Source of the DNA: Nocardiopsis terrae
GTDB taxonomy: Bacteria; Actinomycetota; Actinomycetes; Streptosporangiales; Streptosporangiaceae
DNA length: 64,000 bases
Assembly (NCBI RefSeq): GCF_014651695.1
Contig: NZ_BMXJ01000005.1
Span: 573,415 to 637,414 of the forward strand
Reading direction: 5' to 3'
The notes below the pieces were generated by a model. That model was not told the DNA's origin. It worked only from the letters and a program-made list of their open reading frames with translations, and made no database searches. This document shows, in pieces, positions 51,647 through 63,233 of the stretch (position 1 is its first letter; the number at the start of each line of letters is the position of its first letter). The translations under genes were made by a program, and so were the position numbers.

Positions 51647-52618
51647 GTGTACAGACGAACCACGGCAGCGCTCCTGACGACGCTGCTCATCACCCCGCTC
51701 CTGTCCGCCACCCCCGCCTTCGCCGATTCGGCGCCCGCCTCCCAGCCAGCCCCCCGCATCGCCACCCACAACACGTTCCTGATGCCCAAGGCCCTCTACC
51801 CGAACTGGGGCCAGGACATCCGCGCCGACCTGATCGCGGACGACGGCGTCCTGTCCGGTCAGGACGTCGTGGTGCTCCAGGAGCTCTTCGAGAACTCCAG
51901 TGCCGGACGCCTGCGCGAGGGCCTGGCCGAGGAGTACCCGCACGCCACACCCGTCCTGGGCCGCTCGGAGTCGGGCTGGGACCGCACGACCGGCTTCCGT
52001 CACGAGACCGTCACCAACGGCGGGGTGAGCGTGCACAGCGTCTGGCCGATCGTCCGCAGTGAACAACACGTCTTCACCAGTTCCTGCGGCGCCGACTGGT
52101 TCTCCAACAAGGGCTTCGCCTACGTGGAGCTGGACACCCCCGACGGCCCGCTCCACGTGGTGGGCACCCACATGCAGTCCGAGGACGGTTCCTGCGGGGA
52201 CGGGGAGGACGAGCAGGTCCGCGGCCAGCAGCTGGACCAGATCCGTTCCGTGCTGGAGGAGAAGGAGGTCCTCGACACCGAACCGGTGTACCTGGCGGGC
52301 GACCTCAACATCGTGGGCGGCGGCCAGGAGTGGGACCGTGCGCTGGAGCAGCTCGGCGCCGTGGAGCCCGTATCCGCCAACGACACGGCCTCGTGGGACA
52401 CCGGGACCAACTCGATCGCCGCCGAGGAGTACCCGGACTGGGCCCCGGAACAGCTGGACCACGTCCTGCCGATCGGCGACGCGTCCCCGCAGACCTACGT
52501 CAACGAGACCCGGCCGGTGAAGAGCGAGCCCTGGACGGTCCGCTCCTGGGGCCGCGAGTACACCTACGACGACTACTCGGACCACTACCCGGTGTTCGGC
52601 TCCGCCGACCTGCCCTGA
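51647..52618 (+). CDS. Secreted sphingomyelinase C-like phosphodiesterase
   Basis: 323 residues. A clear signal peptide is present (RRTTAALLTTLLITPLLSAT then PAFADS, with cleavage near residue 27). The endonuclease/exonuclease/phosphatase fold follows with ATHNTFLMPKALYPNWGQDI, VVVLQELFENSSA, VGTHMQSEDGSCGDGEDEQV, YLAGDLNIVG and DYSDHYPVFG. The metal Glu and Asn and the catalytic His/Asp residues are in place. The Trp/Tyr-rich parts and size match bacterial sphingomyelinase C. It acts outside the cell on phosphodiester lipids. Start: GTG at 51647. Confidence 0.9.
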   Translation: MYRRTTAALLTTLLITPLLSATPAFADSAPASQPAPRIATHNTFLMPKALYPNWGQDIRADLIADDGVLSGQDVVVLQELFENSSAGRLREGLAEEYPHATPVLGRSESGWDRTTGFRHETVTNGGVSVHSVWPIVRSEQHVFTSSCGADWFSNKGFAYVELDTPDGPLHVVGTHMQSEDGSCGDGEDEQVRGQQLDQIRSVLEEKEVLDTEPVYLAGDLNIVGGGQEWDRALEQLGAVEPVSANDTASWDTGTNSIAAEEYPDWAPEQLDHVLPIGDASPQTYVNETRPVKSEPWTVRSWGREYTYDDYSDHYPVFGSADLP

Positions 52619-52631
52619 CCGAACGCGCGGT

Positions 52632-52705
52632 GCGGGCGGCCGGGGCCGCCCGCGCCGCGGTGCCGACAGCAGTGGGGCCGCCGCCCGTCACCGGGTGGCG
52701 GCCCC
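52632..52705. terminator. Two tandem hairpins between converging genes
   Basis: A perfect 10-bp stem at 52632-52641/52644-52653 and a second stem (52674-52682 with 52697-52705, extended inward with a G-U pair) separate the sphingomyelinase gene from the SGNH hydrolase gene. Confidence 0.65.
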
Positions 52706-52714
52706 TCGCGGTGT

Positions 52715-53554
52715 CTATCCCCGGCGTCCGTCGCCGGGCTCGCAGCGTTCCAGGGTGGGGCGTTTGGCGTTCACGCCGTCACCGGAGGAGCGGCCGGTGA
52801 GGCGGCGGTGGATCCACGGGACGAGGAACTCGCGTGCCCAGTGCAGGTCCTCCTGGCGTGCGGTGCGCCAGTCGCGGGGTTCCGGGGGCGGCCAGGGCTG
52901 GTTCCAGTCGGAGTCCACCGGGAGGTCCAGGACCTCGCACACCCGCAGGGCGAGCCGGCGGTGGCCCTCCGAGGACAGGTGCAGGCGGTCCCAGTTCCAG
53001 GCCCGGGAGTCGGAGAGGACCTTCATGCTCCACACGTCGACCACGTCGCAGCCGTAACGGTCCGCGACGGCGCGCATGTGCATGTTGTAGGTGGCGATCT
53101 TGCCGCGCAGGTGCCGCATGACCGGCTGCCAGTTGGTGTCGAAACCGGTGAAGACGACCACCCTGGCACCGGTGGCGCGCAGGTCCGCGACCATCGACTC
53201 GAAGATCTCGACGACCTGGTCGGGGTCGCTGCCGGGGCGGAGGATGTCGTTGCCGCCCGCGCACAGGGTGACCAGGTCGGGCTTCATCTCGACCGCGCGC
53301 GGGACCTGTTCGTCACGGATCTGCGCGATGAGGCGCCCGCGGATGGCGAGGTTGGCGTAGCGGACCTCGGACACGTGCACGGCGAGGTGTTCGGCCAGGC
53401 GGTCGGCCCAACCCCGATAGCGGCCGTTGGGCACGCTGTCGCTGTCCGGGTAGGGGTCGCTCATGCCCTCGGTGAAGCTGTCACCGAGGGCGACGTAGGA
53501 CAGGATGTCCTTGCTTTTCAGGTCACCGGAGGATCCGGTAGGCACACCGCTCAT
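52715..53554 (-). CDS. SGNH/GDSL hydrolase (paralog A)
   Basis: 279 residues. Cytoplasmic-looking SGNH hydrolase: block I YVALGDSFTEGMSDPYPDSD, block II RYANLAIRGRL, block III CAGGNDILRP, block V WDRLHLSSEGHRRLA. It has no signal peptide. Its C-terminal tail (GRSSGDGVNAKRPTL) resembles that of the next gene upstream, showing that the two are tandem duplicates. The 147-bp gap with a hairpin between them suggests partly separate transcription. Confidence 0.9.
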   Translation of the reverse strand: MSGVPTGSSGDLKSKDILSYVALGDSFTEGMSDPYPDSDSVPNGRYRGWADRLAEHLAVHVSEVRYANLAIRGRLIAQIRDEQVPRAVEMKPDLVTLCAGGNDILRPGSDPDQVVEIFESMVADLRATGARVVVFTGFDTNWQPVMRHLRGKIATYNMHMRAVADRYGCDVVDVWSMKVLSDSRAWNWDRLHLSSEGHRRLALRVCEVLDLPVDSDWNQPWPPPEPRDWRTARQEDLHWAREFLVPWIHRRLTGRSSGDGVNAKRPTLERCEPGDGRRG

Positions 53555-53664
53555 GGTGTCCGATGATCCAACCCGACCCTCTGGTTACGCGACAGTAGGT
53601 TGGCGGTTCTCCGCCTTTTGCGGCGGAACTCACACCTCGGGGCGCCCGGGAGGGCGGGGCACCC

Positions 53665-53693
53665 GGGAGGGCCGCCGACCGGGCGGCCCTCCC
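53665..53693 (-). terminator. Perfect 12-bp hairpin after SGNH paralog B
   Basis: Arms 53665-53676 and 53682-53693 are exactly complementary, 9 bp past the stop codon at 53702. Confidence 0.7.
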
Positions 53694-53701
53694 GACGGGT
53701 G

Positions 53702-54511
53702 TCAGCGGTCCTTCGTGAGCGGGGTCAGCTCGGGGCGCTTGGCGGTCACCGTGTCACCCGAGGACCTTCCGGTGAGCCTGCGTCCGATCCACGGCCCCAG
53801 GGACTCCTTGAGCCAGTGCAGGTCGTCCCTGCGCGCCTCGGTCCAGCTGACCGGCTCGGCCTCGGGCCAGGGCTCGTCCCAGCGCTCCCCGGTGGGCACG
53901 CCCAGGACCTCGGCCACCCGCAGAGCCAGGCGGCGGTGCCCCTCCGGGGACATGTGCAGGCGGTCCTCGTCCCAGGCGCGCGAGTCGGTCAGCACGTCCA
54001 TGGACCACTGGTCGACCAGGAAGCAGTCGTACCTGTCGGCGATCGCGCGCACGTTCATGTAGTAGCGCGCGAACAGGCCGATGGTGCCGCGCATGTACCC
54101 GGTGGCCACGTTGACGCCGGTGAACAGCACGACCTGGCTGCCGTTGGCGCGCAGGCGGCTCACCGTGCGGTCCAGGATCTTCGCCAGCCGCTCGGGGTCG
54201 CCCGCCGGGCGCAGCAGGTCGTTGCCGCCCGCGCACAGCGTGACCAGGTCCGGCGCCATCTCCAGGGCGGGCGGGACCTGGTCCGTGACGATCTGGCGGA
54301 TGAGCTTGCCGCGCACGGCCAGGTTGGCGTATCCGACCTCGCCCACGTGGTCGGCGAGGTGCTCGGCCAGCCGGTCCGCCCAGCCCCGGAAGACACCGCT
54401 GCCGTCCGGGTAGGGGTCGCCCACGCCCTCGGTGAAGCTGTCGCCGAGCGAGGCGAGCGTCATCCCCGGCCTGATCGGCGAGGTCTCCTCGGGGCGGTTC
54501 GTCTTGGCCAT
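53702..54511 (-). CDS. SGNH/GDSL hydrolase (paralog B), coupled to uppS
   Basis: 269 residues from the ATG at 54511, which shares a base with the uppS stop (TGATG). Blocks: TLASLGDSFTEGVGDPYPDG, YANLAVRGKLIRQIV, CAGGNDLLRPAGD and EDRLHMSPEGHRRLALRV. It is close to paralog A along its whole length. The family contains esterases and lysophospholipases. The tight coupling to uppS suggests an envelope-lipid role, but this is inference. Confidence 0.9.
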   Translation of the reverse strand: MAKTNRPEETSPIRPGMTLASLGDSFTEGVGDPYPDGSGVFRGWADRLAEHLADHVGEVGYANLAVRGKLIRQIVTDQVPPALEMAPDLVTLCAGGNDLLRPAGDPERLAKILDRTVSRLRANGSQVVLFTGVNVATGYMRGTIGLFARYYMNVRAIADRYDCFLVDQWSMDVLTDSRAWDEDRLHMSPEGHRRLALRVAEVLGVPTGERWDEPWPEAEPVSWTEARRDDLHWLKESLGPWIGRRLTGRSSGDTVTAKRPELTPLTKDR

Positions 54512-55338
54512 CACTTGGTCTCCTCAGCCACCGGGTTGGGCACGGCACCGCCGTAGCGGCGGTCCCGGCTCGCGTAGATCTCACAGGCCCGCCACAGGTC
54601 GCGGCGGTCGAAGTCGGGCCAGAGCGTCTCCAGGAAGACGAACTCCGCGTAGGCGGACTGCCAGAGGAGGAAGTTGGACAGCCGCTGCTCACCGGAGGAC
54701 CGCACGAAGAGGTCCACCGGCGGGACGTCGGGGGCGTAGAGGTGCTGGGCCAGGGTCTCCTCGGTGATCTTCTCCGGGGAGATCCGCCCGGCGGCGGCCT
54801 GACGGGCCAGTTCGCGCGCGGCGTCGACGATCTCCGCCTGTCCGCCGTAGTTCACACAGAACTGGAGGGTGAGCCGGGTGTTGTCCCTGGTCATCTCCTC
54901 CGCGTCCTTGAGCTCCCGGATGACGCTCTTCCAGAGCATCCCGGAGCGTCCGGCCCACTTGACGCGCACGCCGCGGGCGTGCAGCTCGTCGCGGCGGTTG
55001 CGGATGGTGTCACGGTTGAAACCGAGGAGGAAGCGCACCTCGTCGGGCGAGCGCTTCCAGTTCTCGGTGGAGAAGGCGTAGGCGGAGAGGTTGGGGATGC
55101 CCATCTCCAGAGCGCCCTCGATCACGTCGAAGAGGGAGGACTCACCGGCCTTGTGCCCCTCGGTGCGCGGCAGGCCGCGTTCCTTCGCCCAACGGCCGTT
55201 GCCGTCCATGACCACGGCCACGTGGCGGGGCACCAGGTCGGCGGGCACCTCGGGGGGCCGGGCCCCGCTGGGGTGCGGGACGGGCGCGGCGTGGTCCCGC
55301 TCACGCCGCTTACCGTTGTCGAAGCTGAACAGACTCAA
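54511..55338 (-). CDS. uppS: Isoprenyl transferase (undecaprenyl/polyprenyl diphosphate synthase)
   Basis: 275 residues from a TTG at 55338, supported by GGAG 6 nt upstream and a 4-bp overlap with the recO stop. The family signature is complete: [60 protein letters not shown], and the C-terminal [20 protein letters not shown] and [19 protein letters not shown]. It condenses isopentenyl diphosphates into the lipid carrier for wall synthesis. It is the middle gene of a recO-uppS-SGNH operon. Confidence 0.96.
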   Translation of the reverse strand: MSLFSFDNGKRRERDHAAPVPHPSGARPPEVPADLVPRHVAVVMDGNGRWAKERGLPRTEGHKAGESSLFDVIEGALEMGIPNLSAYAFSTENWKRSPDEVRFLLGFNRDTIRNRRDELHARGVRVKWAGRSGMLWKSVIRELKDAEEMTRDNTRLTLQFCVNYGGQAEIVDAARELARQAAAGRISPEKITEETLAQHLYAPDVPPVDLFVRSSGEQRLSNFLLWQSAYAEFVFLETLWPDFDRRDLWRACEIYASRDRRYGGAVPNPVAEETK

Positions 55339-56066
55339 GAACGCTCCACATGGCGCAGTGATCGGATTCCGTTTTCCAGGTGCCACTGCAGGTAGGCCGC
55401 AACCAGCCCGCTGCACTCGGAGCGATGCCTGCCGTCGCTGGCGTCCGCGCTGTCCCAGTCGCCCCCGAGCAGCGCCGACATCAGCCGGAGCGTCTCGGGC
55501 GAGGGGTGCGTGGAACCGTGCGGACGGCACACCGAGCAGACCATACCGCCCGCGTGGACCGCGAACGCACGGTGCTCCCCCCGGCTTCCGCAACGGGCGC
55601 ACTCGGTCAGGGCGGGGGCGTACCCGGCGACGGCCAGGGAGCGCAGGAGGTAGGCGTCCAGGACCAGCCTGGAGTCGTGGCTCCCCTCCCCCAGGGTACG
55701 CAGGGCACCGATGAGGAGGAGGAACTGGCGCAGCGCCGGGTCCTTCTCCACGGCGACGACCTTCTCCGCGGTTTCCAGCATCGCGGTGGCCGCCGTGTAG
55801 CGGGAGTAGTCGGACACGACCGTCTTGCCGTAGGAGCGCACGGTCTCGGCCTGGGTGATGACGTCCAGGGTGCGGCCGGTGTGCAGCTGGAGGTCGACAT
55901 GGGTGCACGGCTCCAGCCGGGCGCCGAAGCGCGACTTGGTGCGGCGCACGCCCTTGCCGACGGCGCGCACCAGCCCGGTGCGGCGGGTCAGGAGGGTGAC
56001 GATACGGTCGGCCTCGCCCAGTTTCTGGTTGCGCAGGACGACGCCCTCGTCGCGGTAGAGACTCAC
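55335..56066 (-). CDS. recO: DNA repair protein RecO
   Basis: 243 residues from a GTG at 56066. An N-terminal OB fold ([40 protein letters not shown]) is followed by a helical domain with the zinc-type cysteines [13 protein letters not shown] and GGMVCSVC. RecO anneals complementary strands and loads RecA with RecR during gap repair. The recO-uppS neighbourhood is conserved in actinobacteria. Confidence 0.95.
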   Translation of the reverse strand: MSLYRDEGVVLRNQKLGEADRIVTLLTRRTGLVRAVGKGVRRTKSRFGARLEPCTHVDLQLHTGRTLDVITQAETVRSYGKTVVSDYSRYTAATAMLETAEKVVAVEKDPALRQFLLLIGALRTLGEGSHDSRLVLDAYLLRSLAVAGYAPALTECARCGSRGEHRAFAVHAGGMVCSVCRPHGSTHPSPETLRLMSALLGGDWDSADASDGRHRSECSGLVAAYLQWHLENGIRSLRHVERS

Positions 56067-56414
56067 ACCCCCATTGTCGCGGATGGCGACGACCGTCTCG
56101 CGCGAACGCCCAGTCCCTTGAGCTGGTTTATTACGGTTTGGATTCCCTTTTCACAGTATTTGCTCTACTCTCACGCGCTAGGGCACACGGTTTCGGGCTC
56201 ACCGCCCTTCCCCCGCGGCATCATCGCCCGAAACCGGAGGAAAAGCCCGCCCAGCATCAGACCACCGATTCCACGCGTGGTCATGGGCACGGGAAGAACC
56301 GTCCCGGGGAAGACCACTGACCCCGGCGTCGGAACCCCGTCGGGACCACGTGTACCCGACCGCCCCGCAGGGGTGCCCGAACGATTCCCATCCCGGTACG
56401 GAAGGCAGAGCGAT
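56067..56414. other. 348-bp AT-richer control region before the CAP-domain gene
   Basis: It holds the divergent promoters of recO and the CAP protein. AT-rich stretches at 56124-56170 are likely promoter elements, but no pair at 17-bp spacing is convincing. No gene is supported. Confidence 0.4.
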
Positions 56415-57272
56415 ATGGCGCGAGGTCGCCGAGGCAGGCGCAGGACGAGCGCTCGCGAACAGCGCTCGAACCGTGAAGGACGGCGCAGCAGGGTGCCGCT
56501 CGTGGCCGGTATGGTCGCGATCCCCGTGGGGCTGACCCTGGCCGGAGCCCTGGTCCTCACCGGGCTCGGCGAGGAACCGGACCCAGCGGACGGCACGACC
56601 GCCGCCTCCGGTGGTGCCGGCAGTGGGCTCGGAGACACCGCGGCCGACGACTCGAGTGTCCCCGGAACGGAGCCCGAGGACGATTTCTTCGCCACGCCCA
56701 CCAGTGCTCCCGGCACCACCGAACCGCGGGGGGACAGCGGTCCGAAGAGCTCCAGCGTCACCGGTTCCTCGTCCACGGAGGAGTCCGAGGGGACCGACGA
56801 GCCCGAGGGATCCGACGACGGCGAGGGCGGCCGCGGCGGCGGAGGCGGCAACAGTGGCGGGAACGGTGGCGGGGGCCGCGGAGGCGGCGGCCAGTCCACC
56901 GGTGGCTCCTCGTCGACCTCGGCGGTCGTGAACCTGGTCAACGACGAGCGCGCGTCGAACGGTTGCGACCCGGTGCACGTGGACGACCGGCTCACCAGCG
57001 CCGCCCAGGAGCACAGCGAGGACATGGACGCCCGCGACTACATGTCCCACGAGAGCCCCGAGGGCGAGGGCCCGGGCGAGCGCGCACGGCGGCACGGCTA
57101 CGACGCCTGGGGGGCGGAGAACGTGGCCAAGGGGCAGACCAGCGCCGAGCAGGTCATGGACGCCTGGATGAACAGCCCCGGCCACCGGGCCAACATCCTC
57201 AACTGCGACCTCGAGGCCATCGGGGTCGGTGAGTCCGGCCACGCCTGGACCCAGAAGTTCGGTTACGATTGA
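56415..57272 (+). CDS. Secreted or membrane-anchored CAP/SCP-domain protein
   Basis: 285 residues from the ATG at 56415, after GGAAGG. A very basic cytoplasmic start (ARGRRGRRRTSAREQRSNRE) leads to one hydrophobic helix (VPLVAGMVAIPVGLTLAGAL), a long Ser/Thr/Gly/Glu-rich linker, and a CAP domain from residue about 170: VVNLVNDERASNGCDPVHVD, SEDMDARDYMSHESPEGEGP, AENVAKGQ and WMNSPGHRANILNC. CAP proteins bind lipids or act on the envelope. The stop codon coincides with the right end of the TnpB element, so the last residues may have been altered by the insertion. Confidence 0.87.
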   Translation: MARGRRGRRRTSAREQRSNREGRRSRVPLVAGMVAIPVGLTLAGALVLTGLGEEPDPADGTTAASGGAGSGLGDTAADDSSVPGTEPEDDFFATPTSAPGTTEPRGDSGPKSSSVTGSSSTEESEGTDEPEGSDDGEGGRGGGGGNSGGNGGGGRGGGGQSTGGSSSTSAVVNLVNDERASNGCDPVHVDDRLTSAAQEHSEDMDARDYMSHESPEGEGPGERARRHGYDAWGAENVAKGQTSAEQVMDAWMNSPGHRANILNCDLEAIGVGESGHAWTQKFGYD

Positions 57273-57440
57273 CGTCCTCCCCGGGGTTCACCCCCGGGGA
57301 TTCCCACAACCTCGCGGCTGTAGGCGCGGTGCGCCTCGCGGCGCCCGCTGGTTCCTGCTTCACCGGCCGGTGCCCCACCCGAAAGGGTGGTGGTCTTACC
57401 CAACCTCCGCAGGCGTTTCAACTCTCCGCTTCCCGCCCTG
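57273..57440 (-). ncRNA. Predicted omega-RNA (reRNA) of TnpB
   Basis: About 145 non-coding bases between the tnpB stop and the right end contain stable hairpins, including CCACC-CGAAA-GGGTGG near 57372-57388 and the terminal stem at 57278-57300. In this family that region encodes the guide scaffold, with the guide read from the flanking chromosome; here that flank is the CAP gene. Confidence 0.45.
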
Positions 57441-58602
57441 GGGCGAGTTTGCGTCCAGCGGCGAGCACGATCCGGGACGCGTTCACGTCCCGATCGTGGA
57501 TGGTCTGACAGGCCCGGCAGGCCCACTGGCGCACGTGCAGGGGCTTGGGCCCGTCCACCACCCAGCACACATGGCAGGTCTGCGAGGAGGCCAGGAACCG
57601 GTCCACCCTGGCAAAGGCGCGCCCGTACCGGGCAGCCTTGTACTCCAGCATGTGCACGAACGCCGACCACCCGGCATCGTGCACACTCTTGGCCAGCTTC
57701 GTGCGCCCGAGCCCCTTCACACACAGGTCCTCCACATACACCGCTTGGTTCTCACGGACGATCGTGGTGGACAGCTGGTGGTGGAACTCGCGGCGGCAGT
57801 CAGCCACCCGTGCGTGGGCGCGGGCGACCCCCAGACGGGCCTTGGCCCGGTTGTTCGATCCCTTGGACTTGCGGGACAGGGCCCGTTGGGCCTTGCGCAG
57901 CTTGCGTTCGGCACGGCGCAGGAACCGGGGGTTGTCCACCTTGGTGCCGTCGGAGAGCACCGCGAAGTGGGACAGGCCCAGATCGATGCCCACCTCGTTC
58001 TCGGTTGCGGGGAGTGGTGCATCGTCGGTCTGGACCACGAACGAGGCGAAGTACCGGTCGGCGGCGTCCTTGACCACGGTCACCGAGGAGGGGGATGAGG
58101 GCAACGATCGCGACCACTTCACCTTCACCTCACCGATCTTGGGCAGGGACAGCTTGCCCTGGTCGGTGATCTTCCAGCGGGCGTTGGCGGTGAAGCGGGC
58201 CGACTGGGTACGGTCACGGCGGGACTTGAACCGTGGCGCCCCCACCTTCGCGCCTTGACGTTTCCCGGCTCTGGAGTCCTGATGGGCCCTCCACGCCTGG
58301 TCCAGGTCCCGCAACGCCTGTTGGAGCGGGACCGCTGACACCTCCGAAAGCCACTGCCGCTGCGGGGTCCTCTTGGCCTGGACGATCAGCTCCCGCGACA
58401 GGTCCGCGTTCTTGGGCACCCGCTGCTAGGGGCCCTGAGCGATCCGCGCCTGGGGTGGACCGAGCAGCTTGTTGGAGGCCTTGACGGCGGTGGTGCGTTC
58501 CAGGGCATCGTTGAAGACCACGCGCACACACCCGAACAAGCGGGCGAGCGCGAGGCGTTGCTCCCCGTCCGGGTAGAGGCGGTACTGGTATCGGAACTGC
58601 AC
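57418..58602 (-). pseudogene. tnpB: TnpB RNA-guided nuclease gene with one in-frame amber stop
   Basis: From the GTG at 58602 (QFRYQYRLYPDGEQRLALAR) the frame runs 58 codons, meets TAG at 58428-58426, and continues in the same frame to 57418. All nuclease features after the stop are intact: GIDLGLSHFAVLSDG (first Asp), VYVEDLCVKGLGRTK (Glu), zinc knuckles TCHVC and CRAC, and HDRDVNASRI (last Asp). A single nonsense change is the only visible lesion. A start downstream of the stop (58419 region) would lose the N-terminal wedge domain. Confidence 0.85.
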
Positions 58603-58769
58603 CCCAACACCCTCGCACCCGCCTACGACAAAGCAGGGGCCACCCATCCTGACAGGCGGGCGGATACGGGCTCGGATCCGATTCACCTCCGGCCTGAAGG
58701 CCGGAACCCTCTCGGACAAAACAGGTAGCCGGAGGGCGTGCCGTCTCCGCGGCGGTTAGAGTGCGCGGG

Positions 58770-59213
58770 GTGAGCATCGAGATCCGTCCCGCGGACCGCG
58801 CCGACCTTCCGCGGGTCCTCCGGCTGCTCGGCGAGAGGCACCCGGAGGACCCGCCGATGCCGGCGGCGGAGACCGCCCGGCTCTGGTCGGAGATCGCCGC
58901 GCAGGACGGGCGGACCCTGCTGGTGGCCCAGGACGGTTCGGGTGAACTGCTGGGCACGGTGGACTGCGTGGTCATGGCCGACCTCGGCCGCGGCGGGCGG
59001 CCGTGCCTGGTCCTGGAGAACCTGGTGGTCGCCGAGGCGCACCGCCGCCGGGGCGTGGGCCGCCTGCTGCTGGCCGCCGTGCGGGGACTGGGCGAGCGGG
59101 AGGGCTGCCACAGGATCCGGTTCCTGGCCGCCGAGGACGCCTACGTGCACGCCTTCTACCGCTCCTGCGGGTTCACCCCCGGGGAGGGTGGCGGGTTCTC
59201 CCTCCACCTGTGA
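58770..59213 (+). CDS. GNAT family N-acetyltransferase
   Basis: 147 residues from the GTG at 58770. The acetyl-CoA pyrophosphate loop is VVAEAHRRRGVGRLLLAAV, preceded by the strand PCLVLENLVV and followed by FYRSCGFTPG. The substrate is unknown. TAGAGT at 58757-58762 lies at -10 distance from the GTG and there is no ribosome-binding site, so the transcript may be leaderless. The gene is immediately left-flanked by the TnpB element. Confidence 0.88.
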   Translation: MSIEIRPADRADLPRVLRLLGERHPEDPPMPAAETARLWSEIAAQDGRTLLVAQDGSGELLGTVDCVVMADLGRGGRPCLVLENLVVAEAHRRRGVGRLLLAAVRGLGEREGCHRIRFLAAEDAYVHAFYRSCGFTPGEGGGFSLHL

Positions 59214-59230
59214 TCCTGGGCCCGGACACG

Positions 59231-59266
59231 GGACGGGGCCCGCGACGTGTGTCGCGGGCCCCGTCC
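59231..59266. terminator. Perfect 16-bp hairpin between the GNAT gene and leuA
   Basis: Arms 59231-59246 and 59251-59266 are exactly complementary with a 4-nt loop. Confidence 0.75.
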
Positions 59267-59319
59267 GCTCAGTGCCGGGGGTGCCGGGCTCCCGTGCCAG
59301 GGGTGCCGGGTGGTGTGGG

Positions 59320-61806
<2,487 letters not shown>

Positions 61807-63081
61807 GTGGACCACCCGTCCCCCGCTCCCCTGCTCAGAAGAACCCTCGTCCCCGTGGCTGCAGGCGTGCTCCTGCTGAGCACCCTGGCCACCGGCAGCG
61901 CCACCGCGGAACCCTCGTACGACCTGTACGAGATCACCGGTGTGCACACCGCCCAGGAGCGCTCCGAGATCGCCGCGACCGGCGTGGCCGTCGACCACGT
62001 CGGTGAGGACTCGGTGCTGGTCACCGGTTCGGTCGAGGACGTGGCGGAGCTCAACGACCTGGGTTACGCCCCCGACCCCTTCGACGTCCCCGGGACCTTC
62101 GCCAGCCCCGACCCCGGGTACACCACCTACCCCGAACTGCTGGACATCGTCGACGATGTCGTCGCGGACCACCCCGGCCTGGCCTCCCAGCAGGTCTACG
62201 GCCAGTCGTACGAGGGTCGCGACCTGGTGGCGGTCAAGATCAGCGACAACGTGTCCGTGGACGAGGACCAGCCCGAGGTGCTGTTCGTCCACTCCCAGCA
62301 CGCACGCGAACACCTGACCGTCGAGATGGCGGTCTACCTGCTGGACCTGCTCACCGATGGATACGGCAACGACCCCCGCATCACCGAACTGGTCGACAAC
62401 CGCGAGATCTGGATCCTGCCGAACGCCAACCCGGACGGCAGCGAGTACGACATGGCGGGCACCAACTGGCGGAACTGGCGCAAGAACCGCCAGCCCAACC
62501 AGGGGTCGTCGGCCGTCGGCACCGACATGAACCGCAACTGGGACCACAAGTGGGGCTGCTGCGGCGGCTCCTCCGGCAACCCGAGCAGCCTCACCTACCG
62601 GGGCGCGGCCCCCGAGTCCTCCCCCGAGGTCGCGGCGATCGCCGACTTCGTCCGCGGCCGCGCGGTCGGGGGCGAGCAGCAGATCACCAGCGCCATCGAC
62701 TTCCACACCTACAGCGAGCTGATCCTGTGGCCCTTCGGCTACACCTACGACGAGGCCACCGAGGGGATGACCCAGGAGGAGTACGACACCCACGAGGCGC
62801 TGGGCACGTACATGGCCCAGGCCAACGGCTACACGCCCCAGCAGTCCAGTGACCTGTACGTCACCGACGGCTCGATCAACGACTGGCTGTGGGCCGACCA
62901 GGGCATCGTGAACTTCACCTACGAGATGTATCCCCGGTCGTGGTGGGGCGGCGGCTTCTACCCGCCCTCCTCGGTGATCGGGCGCGAGACCTCCCGCAAC
63001 GAGGAGGCCGTACTGCGGCTGCTGGACTACGCGGACTGCCCCTACCGGATCATCGGCGAGGAGGAGTCCTACTGCGGCTGA
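61807..63081 (+). CDS. Secreted M14-family zinc carboxypeptidase
   Basis: 424 residues from the GTG at 61807, with GGAGG 5-6 nt upstream. A signal peptide (LLRRTLVPVAAGVLLLSTLA, then TGSATAEPS) is followed by a short propeptide-like region and the peptidase. Zinc ligands are in VHSQHAREHLTVEMAV (H-x2-E) and AIDFHTYSELILWPFGYTYD (third His), with the substrate-binding arginine in GTDMNRNWDHKWG and the catalytic Glu in NFTYEMYPRSWWG. It resembles extracellular carboxypeptidase T and would trim C-terminal residues from peptides outside the cell. Confidence 0.94.
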   Translation: MDHPSPAPLLRRTLVPVAAGVLLLSTLATGSATAEPSYDLYEITGVHTAQERSEIAATGVAVDHVGEDSVLVTGSVEDVAELNDLGYAPDPFDVPGTFASPDPGYTTYPELLDIVDDVVADHPGLASQQVYGQSYEGRDLVAVKISDNVSVDEDQPEVLFVHSQHAREHLTVEMAVYLLDLLTDGYGNDPRITELVDNREIWILPNANPDGSEYDMAGTNWRNWRKNRQPNQGSSAVGTDMNRNWDHKWGCCGGSSGNPSSLTYRGAAPESSPEVAAIADFVRGRAVGGEQQITSAIDFHTYSELILWPFGYTYDEATEGMTQEEYDTHEALGTYMAQANGYTPQQSSDLYVTDGSINDWLWADQGIVNFTYEMYPRSWWGGGFYPPSSVIGRETSRNEEAVLRLLDYADCPYRIIGEEESYCG

Positions 63082-63100
63082 CCCGCCCCCGGAGGTTCCC

Positions 63101-63136
63101 ACGGGCTCCGCGGCCGTCACCGGCCGCGGAGCCCGT
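63101..63136 (+). terminator. Perfect 16-bp hairpin after the carboxypeptidase gene
   Basis: Arms 63101-63116 and 63121-63136 are exactly complementary around a TCAC loop, 20 bp past the stop codon. Confidence 0.8.
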
Positions 63137-63188
63137 CCCCGTCACAGAAGCCGCGACCTCACCGGAGCCGGGTTCCTGCCCAGTCATC

Positions 63189-63221
63189 TCGTATATAGTT
63201 AATGTTGGTTCGTATATACGA
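63189..63221. promoter_or_regulatory. vapBC operator
   Basis: TCGTATATA occurs at 63189-63197 and again at 63210-63218, exactly 21 bp apart (two helical turns). The second copy is part of the perfect palindrome TCGTATATACGA (63210-63221). It lies just upstream of the antitoxin ribosome site. Confidence 0.65.
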
Positions 63222-63233
63222 GGAGGTTCGGCG

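Larger units (their letters stand above)
57269..58730 (-). mobile_element. IS200/IS605-IS607-type element carrying only tnpB
   Basis: The element is read on the minus strand. A right-end hairpin (57278-57286 with 57292-57300) is followed by GAGGACGTCAA, a typical right-end terminus in this superfamily. A left-end hairpin is at 58689-58704 (CCGGCCT-GA-AGGCCGG). There is no tnpA, so it depends on another transposase. The right boundary is fairly clear; the left boundary is estimated to within about 30 bp. Confidence 0.75.
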
